Shown: positions 36,016 to 47,640 of the stretch, in pieces
Numbering within the stretch: the first letter of the stretch is position 1
Layout: every line of letters starts with the position of its first letter
Assembly: GCA_000469685.2 (NCBI GenBank)
Contig: LS997567.1
Span: forward strand, 14,019,594-14,083,593
Source: Haemonchus contortus
Lineage: Eukaryota; Nematoda; Chromadorea; Rhabditida; Trichostrongylidae
Direction: 5' to 3'
Length of the DNA: 64,000 nt
Translations under genes and position numbers: made by a program
The notes under the pieces: generated by a model
The model's database searches: none
Told to the model about the DNA's origin: nothing
What the model saw: the letters and a program-made list of their open reading frames with translations, nothing else

Positions 36016-36374
36016 ACCAGGGAAGGATCCCAACTCGAAGTGGCCATTTGAAATAAGACCTATACTGCTAGACGTGTTTTTGGGCGCTGAATTCAAATCC
36101 GCTTTCCAAATCTGTTAAGCGATTCTCCGAACAGAGTTATGAGGGTGGTTTCAGGTGACATTACATGAGAAAACTTAAATTACATGGAAGCAGCTCACTC
36201 CTCAACGGCGGCTTGGTGTAGTGGTAAGCGTGACGCTTCGTGGGCGAGACGCTAGGGATCGGGTTTTGTGGGAGACCGAGTTTTTGCATTATATAGAATT
36301 TTTCCTTCCAGGACTAGGAAATACTCTCATGGTGATTTTATCTCGTTTTATGACATTTTAGGGCTTTGCTGATA
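36016..36374 (+). repeat. Foldback element, left arm (359 bp) with tRNA-like core
   Basis: Reverse complement of 37124-37482 with moderate divergence. Positions about 36210-36285 look tRNA-derived: the start GGCGGCTTGGTGTAGTGGTA contains an A-box-like TGGTGTAGTGG, and a T-arm-like GATCGGGTTTT follows about 45 bases on. In the right arm the same site reads GGGTTCGGGTTTT, closer to a B box. No intact tRNA fold is claimed. Confidence 0.85.
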
Positions 36375-37123
36375 CCTTCTCCTAGCTACCTGCCTGTTAC
36401 CGAGTGGGAAATTCCTCCGTGTGCAAACTGTGGAGGTCCGGGAGAGTAAAATGCATATGATGAGCAATGATGATGCTAGAGTGGGTGTTGATGCTAGATT
36501 GGGTGCGATGGTCGGACCCGAACTCACCTACACGGGCATTGTTGATAATGGACTCGTGGACATCATTCAAAGACCAGAAAGCTATTCAGTGCGTCTTACC
36601 TCCACAAAAGCAGATGAAGGGAATGACACCTGCTCGAGGCTACCACGAGGCTAATACAGCCGATAGAAGCTCAGTTCTTATTTCCTTCTAGAAATGTGTT
36701 TAACGCACCACCTCATATGTAGTAGCTCATGATCTCAACTTTACGTGTACACACGAGACCCCATTCTTTGCTTACTATCGCCCGTCTGTTTTCTGTTCTT
36801 GGCGGTTAGATTTAGAAAATTTCTCTTTTATTCATGGTATGCTGCCGGCTACTTAAGCGCTCACCCGGGTGATTTTGGGACGCCTACACAATTCTGTTTT
36901 CCTTCTGATTTGGGGTTAGTGAGTGTAAAGCAATGGGCTGTGACGAGTTCTTTTTCACCCTTTTCTCCCATTGTGAAAAGTTTCTTTGTTTCGAGCATTT
37001 CGTGCTAGAGTATCACATTTGTTCATAAAGTGGCAAAAGTTACCCTACTGTGAACCCTGCTGTGAATATAGAGTGTGCATGGGCATGCGAGTAAAACTGA
37101 AGTTATCACTTCAAGTGGATAAC
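36375..37123. other. Foldback element spacer
   Basis: 749 bases between the arms. Two overlapping short frames (36421-36654 and 36467-36691) and one at 36745-37008 match nothing known. No transposase. Confidence 0.5.
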
Positions 37124-37482
37124 TATCGGCAAAAGCCTTAAAATGTCATAAAACGAGATAAAATCACCATGAGAGTATTTCCTAGTCCTGGAAGGAAAAA
37201 TTCTATAAATGCAAAAACTCGGCCCCCCACAAAACCCGAACCCTAGCCTCTCGCCCATGAAGCGTCACGCTTACCACTACACCAAGCCGCCGTTGAGGAG
37301 TACTCTGCTTCCATGTAATTCAAGTTTTCTCATGTAATGTCACCTGAAACCACCCTCATAACTCCGTTCAGAGATACGCTTTCCAGATTTGGAAAGCGGA
37401 TTTGAATTCGGCGTCCATAATCACGTCTAGCAGTATAGGTCTTATTTCAAATGGCCACTTCGAGTTGGGATCCTTCCCTGGT
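37124..37482 (-). repeat. Foldback element, right arm (359 bp) with tRNA-like core
   Basis: Partner of 36016-36374. The tRNA-like part is at about 37212-37290 on the minus strand. The arms are the same length, consistent with one foldback or inverted-SINE element. Confidence 0.85.
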
Positions 37483-38534
37483 CAGTCTCAGGAATATTTA
37501 CCATCCGCTAACTTTAAGGTCGGTTACACATTGTGAATTACCAGGCAAACTCCATGATAATGTTCAGAGACATAGATGATGTCAATACTGCAGAATATCC
37601 ATCCCATATCATTAATATTATTACTGTTGTCATGATGCAAGCTGGAAGGGTTTTTTTGCTGGCCGAATACAAGTGAAATATCGGCATGTCAAATCAGGGA
37701 TAGAGCAACCGACACCATCATACTTCCTTGACCACTGTTTATGAGGGAAATCCACGGGTCAGGCTGGCTCCTCATATGCAAAATATTTTCAAAGAATGGG
37801 ATAAGGAAAATTTCGTTTCAATGTGGTTAAAGCAATATTCGAAGCATTTAGCGATTAAGAGAAAGTCAGGAAATTGAAAGTGGTAGTTGCTCAGATTAAT
37901 GAGAGCCTCAGCTTATATGTCATCAACAGCAGAACTTTAAAAAGCTTTCCTCATCGTTCAGAGTAAGCACCCACTGCTCTTACAAGGAAAGTACCCACTA
38001 CTGTCATAAGGCTGTAGAGTTGTGAGCAAAACATTCAGTCTAGAGTGGAATTCCGGTCTACCCTTGTTCATTCCCAGCACCATGCTATTATCCGGTATCG
38101 ATACTGAAGTACCGCCTCACCTTGTTCGTGTGAATGCTGGTAAAATGTGATTGGCAGAACATCAGCAAGCCGAGGAAAGGTGTGCCTTAGCTTCTCCGTG
38201 CATTTAAGAATTTTAGTGAAACACTTTTCGACTTTTGATCAATACGATATATTGATTGTAACATTGGCGACTGCTCTTTTTTAGTGACTCCCGAGCATGT
38301 GAAGAAGAATTGCTAGTTATTGAAATCATATATTTATATCCCTCTGCTTGTAACAGCGTCATTTTTATAATCAATCTTCCTACTGAATATTTCTACCATC
38401 CTGAGAATGCCGTACTTTCCTACTGAGGACCAGAGCCGTCCTCCTCAGAAGATTTGTTAAAGATAGATAGCGAGCAACCGCAAGCCTCATGATGAAGGAT
38501 AGAATGATCATATTTTGGGGCATTAATCAATCCC
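37483..38534. other. No recognisable gene (intronic)
   Basis: Unique-looking AT-rich sequence; no convincing open frame, terminal repeat or RNA gene seen. Confidence 0.5.
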
Positions 38535-38793
38535 GTCTGAGGGATGCGCCCACGCATTCGACTTCCAGTCAGAGTCGTAGTGGCGGATTGAATGTGTGTG
38601 ACCTATGACTTGCTGTGGCTAGCGGATGTACAAGTCAGTGCTTCTATCCTCCCACTCGAGCCTCGTACAAATTAATCGACACTAGAGGGTGGGAGGCTTA
38701 TTTGGCCTAAGTTGATATCGAGCCGGGATCCGAACTCGGGACCATGTGAGTGTGAAGTGCGCCACCTGCCCCTACAACACTTCCGCCGCTTAA
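38535..38793 (-). mobile_element. tRNA-derived SINE, copy 1
   Basis: On the minus strand it starts GGCGGAAGTGTTGTAGGGGC, with an A-box-like segment (complement of 38762-38776) and a B-box-like GAGTTCGGATCCCGG (complement of 38723-38739). Then comes a conserved body (TTAGGCCAAATAAGCCTCCC, later GCACTGACTTGTACATC) shared with the copy at 44445-44723. Target-site duplication is not clear. Transcription would be by RNA polymerase III, with mobilisation by a partner LINE (family knowledge). Confidence 0.78.
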
Positions 38794-41700
38794 TTGCTAA
38801 AGAGCAGGGTCTCGAATAAAGAGTATTTATAATATGGTGTAGCATTTACTTCAAGAGGAACTACAGCCACGAAGGTAGACTTGTTTTTTGTTGTAATGGG
38901 AAGTCGTATCCGAATATCGGGTATTTTATTCATAAATCTGCAAGAAAGCTCGATTCACTTGTTGTGGGTTCATCTTTCTTGATAACGCGCCTGGCTCGCC
39001 GCATCCGATCGCAAAATTGCGCCTTGTCGAGAGGCAGGTTTTTATCTTTAGAGAGAGATTTCAATCCTTTGCCACCTGTCTTGGGGATTTGAATAGGAAT
39101 ACTGCCACGCCAGATAGGTTGTTAGGAAGATTCGCTGTTTCAACAGAACTGAGTACTTGCAGTTCATCAGCTTAGAGCGCTTCAAAGCCAGTGTATGATT
39201 TCCAAATGACGATTAATTGGAGAAACACAAGAGAAGGCGCGTCTCAGAGTGCAATATTCACTCTCGAGCTACAGATATTCTACGTAAATCTTGGCAGAAA
39301 AACAATGTCCTCGAATGTCAATCGAGGACCGAAGCCAGCCAGATCTTCCCTGAAGGAGGTCTCTTACAGTTTTTTGGATGTTTGAAGAGTCTCTTGAAGT
39401 AATCAAAAAGATCGCCACTGACAGTGAAACGTTACGCTTATATCTACAATGGCTCGTGGCTGGGGTCGCGAAATACATTTCGAAATGAAGAAAGTTCTAT
39501 TTCAACACGGAGAACGTGCCTATAGTGCACAGAGGATAGAATATACCTAGACTAAACTTCACCTACCATCTTTCTTAGCCTCGCACTTTCATCAGGTCTT
39601 GCATCAGCGATTTATTACCTACCAAATTCACTATACATTTTCTTTAAAAGTGATCAACGATTTTCACCCCCATTTGGAAATAAAAACCTGGCACTTTCTT
39701 GACTCGTAATATGAGGAAGTTGCTAGGACATGAAGTAATAGGACAGCTTGAAAAAGATTTTCCCCGCGTTCAGGTCGTTTTGGATTATCTACAAGTCATT
39801 GTTTAAAACCGAACCCAACACAGATACGAATTTTCTTTAATCAGAGTTTTATTGCAGTCACTTACATTGCGGAGCATTTGAACGTGTACGACTTTTTATG
39901 GACATTTTCTGGAAACATGAGATCTAGAGTTTTCGATGATATTTCTTGCTGCTAGCGGCCGCTTTTCCATCGAAGCACTATTGAAGCACTGAACAAGTTG
40001 TCCCTACCTTCCCTTAACAACAGCAGTGACCTTTTCAACTGCTTTTACTAGGTCCTTGTACGCAATACCATTCTGATCCCGGAACTAGACAAGATAACCT
40101 TCTGACAGTATTCCGCGTTGGCTGTAAATTCGTTGTGTGGCCTGAAGCTCCATAAGCTGTATCTCCTTTTGAATTATCCCAACGGATTCACCGTCTAGCC
40201 GAGGCGCAGTTCAGCAAAAAAAAAAGAGTCCTTTCATCCTCTTCCGAATTCTTTCTGCATGCCTTTACCATTGCTTCGAGTTATTTTTCAAACAAGATGA
40301 AGGACCCATTTCCCAAGCTTCTGAACCTTTTGCCACTGCATGCAAGCATCTGGAGGTAGTTGCACGATAGGGATTTAGCTCCATTCCAAGCTCTGTTTGT
40401 ATTTGGGCTGATTTTCCATCCAGCAGTGCGTGTCTAGAAAGTTTTTTGACTGGCCTGGACGTTCCTTGTCTTTCTAGTCGAAATCAATACATGCGATTGT
40501 TGGACTCATTCTCTGCTGTTAATTTCCTGTAGAGCTTGTCTCTTATACGTATCGAAAAGCATGCAGCGGGCAGCTTCTTCGAATCAATTAGGAAAAGATG
40601 GGTTGCTCATCAAAGCGGCTTATCACGGTCGATGCTCAGCCAATTTTCTTCTCAGATCGTTTGCTCAAAGCGAGAGCAACGGGATTGAGTGTAAAACTAT
40701 TCTTTCTGCCAGAGCTTAGGTTGCCACACCCATTTCACAAGGGTAACGGAACTTCTCCCCTATCGCGGCATTCTCCCTTGCGGCACGCGACAAATGCCAC
40801 TGCAGTTACCGTACTCACCCGCCTCCCGCCAATCGATAGGACGCGATATTTTTCCTTGACTGGCTTGCTTTTTCATTGGATTTTATCGTTTTTTCTTCTG
40901 TTTCTTTTTAGTTTTCATGTTTATTAGACTTGTTCAATTGAAATGACTCCTCCTATATAAACGACGATCAAGACCGCATTGGAATTGAAAAGAGCGGCCA
41001 GCCAATTCAAATAATTAAAGGACGTCCTACTTCACAAATTGCGCGCTCCAATCTTCCATCGCAATCCTGCGATAGGCGGCGGATGCGACGGGTGCGACGC
41101 CGTGTTAGGGGAGAAGTTCCCGGACCCATTTCACAACATATGTGGGGTTTTCAACAGTAAAGCTACGTTGAAGGGTAACTCAAGAAGGGAGTGCGTGCCG
41201 AATAGCTTAAGAGCTCACTTTAACATCTTCTATCTCTCCCCTATTACTTAGAATAGATCTGGCATATAGCAAATAACTATAAAAGCGTTTTTCTAAAGCA
41301 CTGAGAGAGAGCTAGAAATAAAAGCTCTGCGCTTTACCTATGAATGACTACTCTTAGTATAACTAATCAGAAACTGATAGCCGTTTCGTTTGCTTTATTA
41401 CTCTCTGGAATCGTGAATAGATATAGTCGTTTCAAGTAGTGCTGGTCTGCTCATCTCTTTCACAACTTTGGATTGCTCAGATGATCTATAGTCTTCTTCA
41501 ACCACCACTCTTATATTATTCTGAGAAACAGGGAAGTTTACCATGTGAAGTTAGGAATATCTTTTGAGTAGGACATGGTGAAGGCTCAGTGGCATTTAAG
41601 CGGCTCAAAACGGTTGTTTATCTTCAGAGAGGTACGTTGATTGACCACAGTGGCGTCCATATCATCCAACCGTTTCCTGACAAGCACGCCCATCGAGCCA

Positions 41701-41797
41701 AAAGAGCTTTTCTGAATGGTAAGCGTTGAGTTATTTGCTGTCAGCAAATCTAAATATGTCATATAAATTGACAACGATATGCAACAAAACCTTGTAG
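38794..41797. other. No recognisable gene (intronic)
   Basis: About 3 kb between the SINE and the next ADAMTS exon. Open frames at 39191-39385 and 40598-40927 (+) have no recognisable domain. The missing propeptide exon of the ADAMTS gene could lie here or further left; I could not find it. Confidence 0.4.
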
Positions 41798-41961
41798 AAA
41801 ACGGAGTTCACGTCGTTTTCAAAAGAGAAATCCTCTCCAAAGGTACTGATTTCTGCGGTTTGGACAATACTGTTACTGAAGAACAATTGATGGAAGACGA
41901 CTCTGCAATTTTCGAAGACGTTTTTGTCACGGGACAACGCTTACAGCAGATGAGCGATCTC
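41798..41961 (+). CDS. ADAMTS-family metalloprotease, end of propeptide (cysteine-switch region)
   Basis: Acceptor CCTTGTAG; two bases plus 54 codons: [20 protein letters not shown], then [20 protein letters not shown] and [15 protein letters not shown]-(V/I)-V-(F/Y)-K-R followed by a lone Cys-Gly is how ADAMTS propeptides end. That Cys is the likely zinc-ligand switch, and the acidic stretch leads to the maturation site. The donor is CTC|GTGGTA (an alternative three bases later, GTG|GTAGCT, keeps the same frame). An 88-base intron leads in phase 0 to the catalytic exon. The exact start is less sure than the end. Confidence 0.75.
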
Positions 41962-42049
41962 GTGGTAGCTACTTATTTAAACGAACTTAAACTCATCCTC
42001 TTTGATCATTTCTTTCCTTATCGATCAACGGTGATCGTATTGATTGCAG

Positions 42050-42244
42050 GTTGAGCTAGCTGTATTTGTTGACGAGACATTATGGAGGCACTTTAGCAGC
42101 AAGTATGGCGGTCAAGCACACACTAAACTTCAAGACTACATGCTCACATTACTGAATAACATCCAAATCATGTACTACCAACCGTCAGCATCACCGCCAC
42201 TGACATTCAGAGTGATTCGATATGAAGTGCTCACAAATCAACCA
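42050..42244 (+). CDS. ADAMTS-family metalloprotease, catalytic domain exon 1
   Basis: Acceptor TGATTGCAG; 65 codons starting [20 protein letters not shown] and including [20 protein letters not shown] and [13 protein letters not shown]. This is the N-terminus of the M12B (reprolysin) catalytic domain: (V/E)-L-x-V-x-x-D, then the L-N-x-(I/V) helix, then the edge strand. The donor CCA|GTGATT is eight bases before an in-frame TAG. The 64-base intron is of usual nematode size and keeps phase 0. Confidence 0.93.
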
Positions 42245-42308
42245 GTGATTGAATAGCTGTTAATGAGAAAGGAAGACAATCGGTACATTTATAGAAATAC
42301 CTTTTAAG

Positions 42309-42427
42309 AGTTCGATTGCCGGGAGTGCTCATAATCACGGTAATGCTCAAATGTACCTCGACCGTTTCTGCCGTTTCCAGCGCAATCTTGGCATTCGCGA
42401 CTGGGATCATGCCATCATGCTGACAGG
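42309..42427 (+). CDS. ADAMTS-family metalloprotease, catalytic domain exon 2
   Basis: Acceptor CTTTTAAG (AAG instead of CAG); 39 codons plus two bases: [46 protein letters not shown]-(I/L)-(M/L)-L-(T/S)-G is the highly conserved segment before the zinc site in ADAMTS proteins. Donor ACAGG|GTACGT. The last two bases (GG) join the first base (T) of the exon at 59530 to give Gly, continuing with YDI, the expected next residues. The intron is 17,102 bases. Confidence 0.93.
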
Positions 42428-43849
42428 GTACGTTTTATACTCATGATGCCCGTCGTTCCACCTTGGATGTGCGAAAATTTGCACGACTGAGGTGGCTCTG
42501 CGCTTTGAAGAAAGTTGTGTTCAAAAATAGAGAATTTTCTGCACTATTATTTTTAGATTTATTCTCTCCCGCGGGTTAAATGTGAAATGTGGGGCAAAGC
42601 GGAATATTAGCTCATCTTTGCATGACAGCAGAGCTTATGATCGCGAACTAATGAGTGAATTTATTTATTTTGCACCAATAAATAATAGAACTCCGTACCG
42701 TTCTGAGTTTATAGCTGCTGTTACTCTCTTCATTTTACAACCTTTTTCACTTGATGGCATGTGCGGGCATCATATAACCATGAACTTTCCACAGCTATTT
42801 AAGGATTACATTTTCAATGTATACTGCAAAAAGTTCATTATTAACTGTTGCAGTCAGTTCCATGTACATAATTAACTCTACCTTGCTTGAGCATTCTTTT
42901 AGAATTTTCTATTGATACGTCAGAGGTTCTCTCATTTTACGTAGGAAACTGCACTGAAAGAGATTGCGCATTTTTCGGATGTTCATTTCTATTAGTCAGA
43001 AACCCTCACCTTTGCAATCTACTGCTCTCGTTTCACAGAACGTCTGAGACTCAAGCCCATGTTTCGAGGTATCTGGATTTGGAGTCGTTTAGGTCCGGTT
43101 TTTATTGAACAAATAGAAGAAAAGTTCTAGACCTTCACCGATGGGAGAATGACTGATGAGCCACCACAAGAAGCCATTGCTGATGAAGGTGACCTGGAAG
43201 GGCCTGTTGGCACTAGGGATGATGGTTCGGATTTGGGCCACATGATGCCGATTTAAAGCGAGCCCTTGAATACGCTGACTCGCGTGTCCTCACCATCATA
43301 AACAAAAAGATACGGGAACGTGGCTCTTATCTTGTAACCTTCTATAGCGACAAAACCAGAACACAAATAGGCTTTGTACTCGTTAGACACTGCGATCAAA
43401 GGCTCGCGACAGATGCGAAGGCTGTGCCATGTAAGACGGTCGGCACGTAACATCGGCCACTAATTTGCACGCCAAAAATCGCGCCAACAAAACAGAAACA
43501 TGTTGAAAGGAGTGGCCCTCAGAAATCGTGTGGTGGCGATTAAAAGAAGAGGAGACGGCTATATCTCTCAAACCCAGCTTTCCTCTCTCACGACTTTCGA
43601 GGAAACTTGAAAATGTGCTGCCGATCTTATAACTTGACTGCTCGCTCGGAGCTGAATGAGGCAAAGTTTGGTAGGAGGAATATTGATAGGCAAGCATGAC
43701 GGACGGGTAGCGTCAGTGAAAAGGTACGCGAGAAGAAGAGGCTTCACCATGAAAAACTCATTTACAAGACGACTAATGCCGTGCAGAACTATCGCGAAGC
43801 ATCGAAAGCGGCAAGGAAGACCGCAGCTTTTTCAGAAGCCACTCCTATG
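42428..43849. other. Intron start, no recognisable element
   Basis: Intronic sequence of the ADAMTS gene. Frames at 43383-43697 (minus) and 43656-43868 (plus) overlap and match nothing known. Confidence 0.5.
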
Positions 43850-45369
43850 CAGAATGTGCCGAAAATAAACATGGTAACGAAATATGGTAACGTAAATGGT
43901 AGAGATGGTAACAAAATAATCCTTGTACAGGAACTGCAATGCATACTGATACATAGTGGTTTTGCATGAACTATTCACTATCCGGCGCATCAGCAAAATG
44001 AACGCACAGTAACTGGATATGCCGTCTCCTGTACTAATTATGACTCGAAGACGCTTCAGCTACTCACCGACAGCGACACGCAGACCCAATCCTTTGCTTC
44101 TCCATCGATTTCTTAGAAGCAGGAGCAATGGTTTTTTTTTTTGAACAGCATGTTTCCCTCTACAGTAAAATAACACGCCACAGATTCTTTGGATCAAGCG
44201 CTGGAAAATTTGTATGCCAATAGGAAGCAGTGATGACTTTGCGAATACTCCTCAGCACGAGTCTGTTTTTTCCCTCGTGAGCAAGTCCGCGGATCTTTCC
44301 GAGCCGTATCCCTGAAATGATCTTTGACCTTAGATGCACCTCCCCAGAAGTGTCCTCATGAAGGCGTTCAATCATTAGACTTTTCCCGACAACAATATGC
44401 AATAGCGCTCTGCTGGCACAGATTCCGACGCAAACTATCATTAATTTAGAGTAAAATGAAGTTTTTGCTTTAATTAGTCACATAGCACCCGCACTCGACT
44501 TCCATTCAGAATCGTCAAGACGTAATGAGTGCGCATGTTGCCTACACAATGACTTGCCAGCCGATGTACAAGTCAGTGCTTTTATCCTCCCAGACGAGTC
44601 CGGTACCAATAAACCGATCTCAGAGGGATGGGAGACTTGGTTGGCCTAGGCGGGCATCGATCGGGGTTCGAAACCCTGGTCATGCGTGTGAGATAGTGTG
44701 CCACTTGTCACTACCTCCAACCTGCAAACAATCATAAAAGGGAATTGGCTGCGAAAAATTATCTGATCCTTCTCAACTTCCTCGCTACTTGTGGTGAGAA
44801 CTATACATGTACTTTGAAATCTGAACGCTCCTTTTACGCTGAACACCTTTTCGTAAAAAATTGTGTCAAAGCGCGTGCCGCGTGCGAGTAGGACATGGCA
44901 TTTATTCTTTTTCTCAAACATTTCAAAATTCATTGAGCTTCTGTAACCTATTAGGTAAAATTGCATTCGCTATGAAGAGACTATCGTCATTGAACTCGCG
45001 TTGTGTTTCTGCTGCTTCGGCAGCGTAATCATTCCCAAGCACTTTTATTCAGAAGAGGGCTCGTAATCAAGACAAGACGACCGTCCTAAGGCTTACCATT
45101 GACTTGTTCTTGCATCGCGGTACAAGAGACTGTAATGCGAGAAATGTTGAAACGGGAGAGATCCTGGGAATGACTCATCGAACGGGCGCAGGGACAGAAC
45201 GGCTGCGGGATTATTGCGAGACTTCACAATTTTTTGAAAAGCGACAAATTGAAAGCATCAAAGTAGCTAAGGTTCATGATAAACATGAGAGAAATGCAGA
45301 TTCAAAATACCCCTCCAAACAAGAAATTGCAGATCTCCGCAAAGTTACCATATTTGTTTCTCACCCTGT
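43850..45369 (-). mobile_element. Mariner family A, minus-strand copy split by a SINE
   Basis: The right boundary (CTCACCCTGT at 45360-45369) and the following 300 bases match the 5' end of the 20344 element. The left part (43,860-44,060) matches its 3' end (GGTAACAAAATAAT, GAAGACGCTT). The transposase frame FRSQFPFMIVC breaks off at the SINE and resumes beyond it at 44441 as MIVCVGICASRALLHIVVGK. Fragments only; inactive. Confidence 0.82.
44445..44723 (-). mobile_element. tRNA-derived SINE, copy 2, inserted into a mariner transposase
   Basis: Minus-strand body with A-box-like TAGTGACAAGTGG (complement of 44706-44718) and B box GGTTTCGAACCCCG (complement of 44663-44676). The body is shared with copy 1 (GCACTGACTTGTACATC; GGCCAACCAAGTCTCCCATC). 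The flanks GCAAACTATCATTAA (44430-44444) and GCAAACAATCATAA (44724-44737) form a target-site duplication of about 14 bases. The interrupted transposase codons confirm the insertion point. Confidence 0.88.
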
Positions 45370-46180
45370 GCTGATGCAGCGAGAAAATTGAAAGGCGCGA
45401 CGGTGTAGGATATATCACCACTTGCCAAATGCCGTTATCGCCTGACCGAGGATATTGAGACATTTTGACACCTGAAGGATGAAAACCGCGACTTCTGACG
45501 CACCGCAGGAGAGCTATAAAACCATAGCAGTACTACTTTGAGAGTGTTTCACAATAGAATTTGCCCATCCGTCCATACCTTGCCCGCTGTCAATTCACGG
45601 ACCTATGCAATTAAAAGTGGTAGAACGGAATTAGTTCTGATCAAAATGACGTCCTGGAGGCAAGTGGGCTCGACGACTAGGCAGCTGATGTTTGAAAATC
45701 GCGGTTCACGAATCCGGTAGCATATTGAAAGGGTTTTTAATGGTAATACACCAATTCCAAGGCGCAAAAAAGGCGACTGAAAGCATTCGTATTCGAGATC
45801 CTCTAGGAGTCGATGTGGCCTTGTCATCGGTTGCTACACCCCGATGCAATATAAACTGCTGTCACTCGCTGGAAAAAAGTCGCGAGAGACTAGAAGCACG
45901 CTGCATCCTGCTTTCATAAGCCTAGGAAAGGCCCTTCTTTCGTTCCATGTGAAATTATGTAATAATATTTCCGACAGTATGGGGTTCTTGTGTAACTTAT
46001 TCAGAAGGAGCGCATCGCACACTCTGCTCAAATCCAAAAAGTAGAGCAGTCGAGGTACACCAAGGCTCCGCTCTTTTCTCACTACTGATCATAGTCATCA
46101 TGAATGCTATTATACGAGATCTTCGGAGTCAGCGTATTTGACATTTCTTCACTCCAACGAAGTAATATGCGCGTGTTAAG
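45370..46180. other. No recognisable gene (intronic)
   Basis: Short frames on both strands, none with a domain I recognise. It may hold upstream parts of the LINE fragment that follows. Confidence 0.4.
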
Positions 46181-46800
46181 ACAACAATGAACTCGAGCGA
46201 CAGGTAAAAGCTCTACTTGACCGTATCTCGATGTTGGGACATCGACTGAATATCAAAAACACGAGTAGACCACAGAGTCAAATGAGGTAGGTAATATCGA
46301 ATTAGGGCTTACGATGGACATTACTGGGCTTACGCTAATACATGTCGTCGAGTATCTACGATCAGGAATCGCGTCTGACGGCAATCTGGCCTCTTAGGTT
46401 GACTTGCGTATGAGCTCGTCTTGGCCTAGATGTCGCTGAATGGCAGGCGCTGTCTGCGATAGAATACCAGATTGATCCGACTCATAGATTTGAAAAACGT
46501 CTTACGACCGGTCGCGGCTTACGGTGCGAAATGCTGGCTTGGGATGAATGGAAACGAAAATGCTATGTTGGACGACCGCGGTCAAGCGTTGGACCATATT
46601 CGCAACGATGCAATAAGGGAGCGTTACGAATTAGCCTCTATTGATGATGGAATGCTCGAATCTCGCCTCAGATGGTACACAGATGGACATGTCCTTACGC
46701 ACGGGCAAAGACAATGTAAGATCGGACTGAGCCCCGACAAACCCAGAAAACAGCCTTAGGGGTGTCCCACCATTTCCCTCACACCTTGCATTAGCGCTAA
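46180..46800 (+). pseudogene. LINE reverse transcriptase C-terminal fragment
   Basis: Blocks VVEYLRSGIASDGNLAS (F-x-Y-L-G-S-x-I-x-x-D-G), SSSWPRCR and AVCDRIP, then (from 46472) LRPVAAYGAKCWLGMN, LDHIRNDAIRERYELASIDD and MLESRLRWYTDGHVL occur in the order seen at the C-terminus of RTE- or L2-like LINE polymerases in nematodes (…RPV-x-x-Y-G-x-E-C-W…R-L-R-W-x-G-H-V). Stops and frameshifts separate them. Confidence 0.78.
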
Positions 46801-46989
46801 GAATCAGTTGGCTTTTATCCCTACCCAGCATTCAATTGGGAGAAGTGGCGTCAGTACACAAAAACTAGAGCCCGTTTTCAAGCGGAACGAACGCTGAAAA
46901 GGAAGGATAATTACCAGTGTAGTGTGTAATTTCTCATGTTTTCTCTCGGCATATGTTGATCTTCTGAAAATTCGTGGATGTCCCCTTCT

Positions 46990-47640
46990 CAAAGTTGGAG
47001 CGTTCTAGATTCAGGTAACAGGTGAAAAATGATAGGACTCATACTGCAGACTTATCGATTATGTCGACCAATCGATGCCGACTAATACGGCTAATACGGA
47101 ATTCTTGTGCCTCTGACCGTATGCTCATAGCTTACCTATTTTGAGAATATAAAATTGAAACATTGGGTTATTGGAGGGAACAGGATTACATTTTTCTTTT
47201 AGCGTAGTTGTTTGATAATCGATTGGTCGACACTATTCATCTCTACCTTTTGAGAACAAGATGAAACATATATACAGGGTTAGCTGGTGGATGTCCACAA
47301 CTTCATTGTTTGGTCACTTCATTGCTCAAAACTTCATTTTGCTATTACTAAAGCAACATTTTCCAGAGATTGCACGTTCGAATTCCATAGTCAATTCTGT
47401 TCGTTTTATTCGCTAAGGGATGTTTTTTTCTCGTGAATTTTCCCGGTTAGAGAGAACCACGAAGAGTTACGTATCTACACTCAAGTGAGTTAGCAACTTC
47501 CTGCATTATTTGCCCCGCGTTGTCTGTTGAGATCGGAAATGAAGCGGCATACTCGCGATATGAACGACAATGAAGCTTTTGTCTGACAATCCGCCCCACC
47601 GACAACACCTATAATTCGTGCTCCTTTGCACACTTTTTGA
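46990..47640. other. No recognisable gene; possible lone transposon end
   Basis: ACAGGGTTAGCTGGTGGATG at 47276, preceded by TATAT, looks like a mariner-type end, but I found no matching inverted partner nearby. Confidence 0.35.

Noticed and set aside
40724..41135. Possible inverted pair around GAACTTCTCCCCTA (40749 and complement near 41110)
   Set aside because: Only about 14 bases plus scattered matches agree, and a 13-base direct match (ACCCATTTCACAA) confuses the orientation; not enough to call an element.
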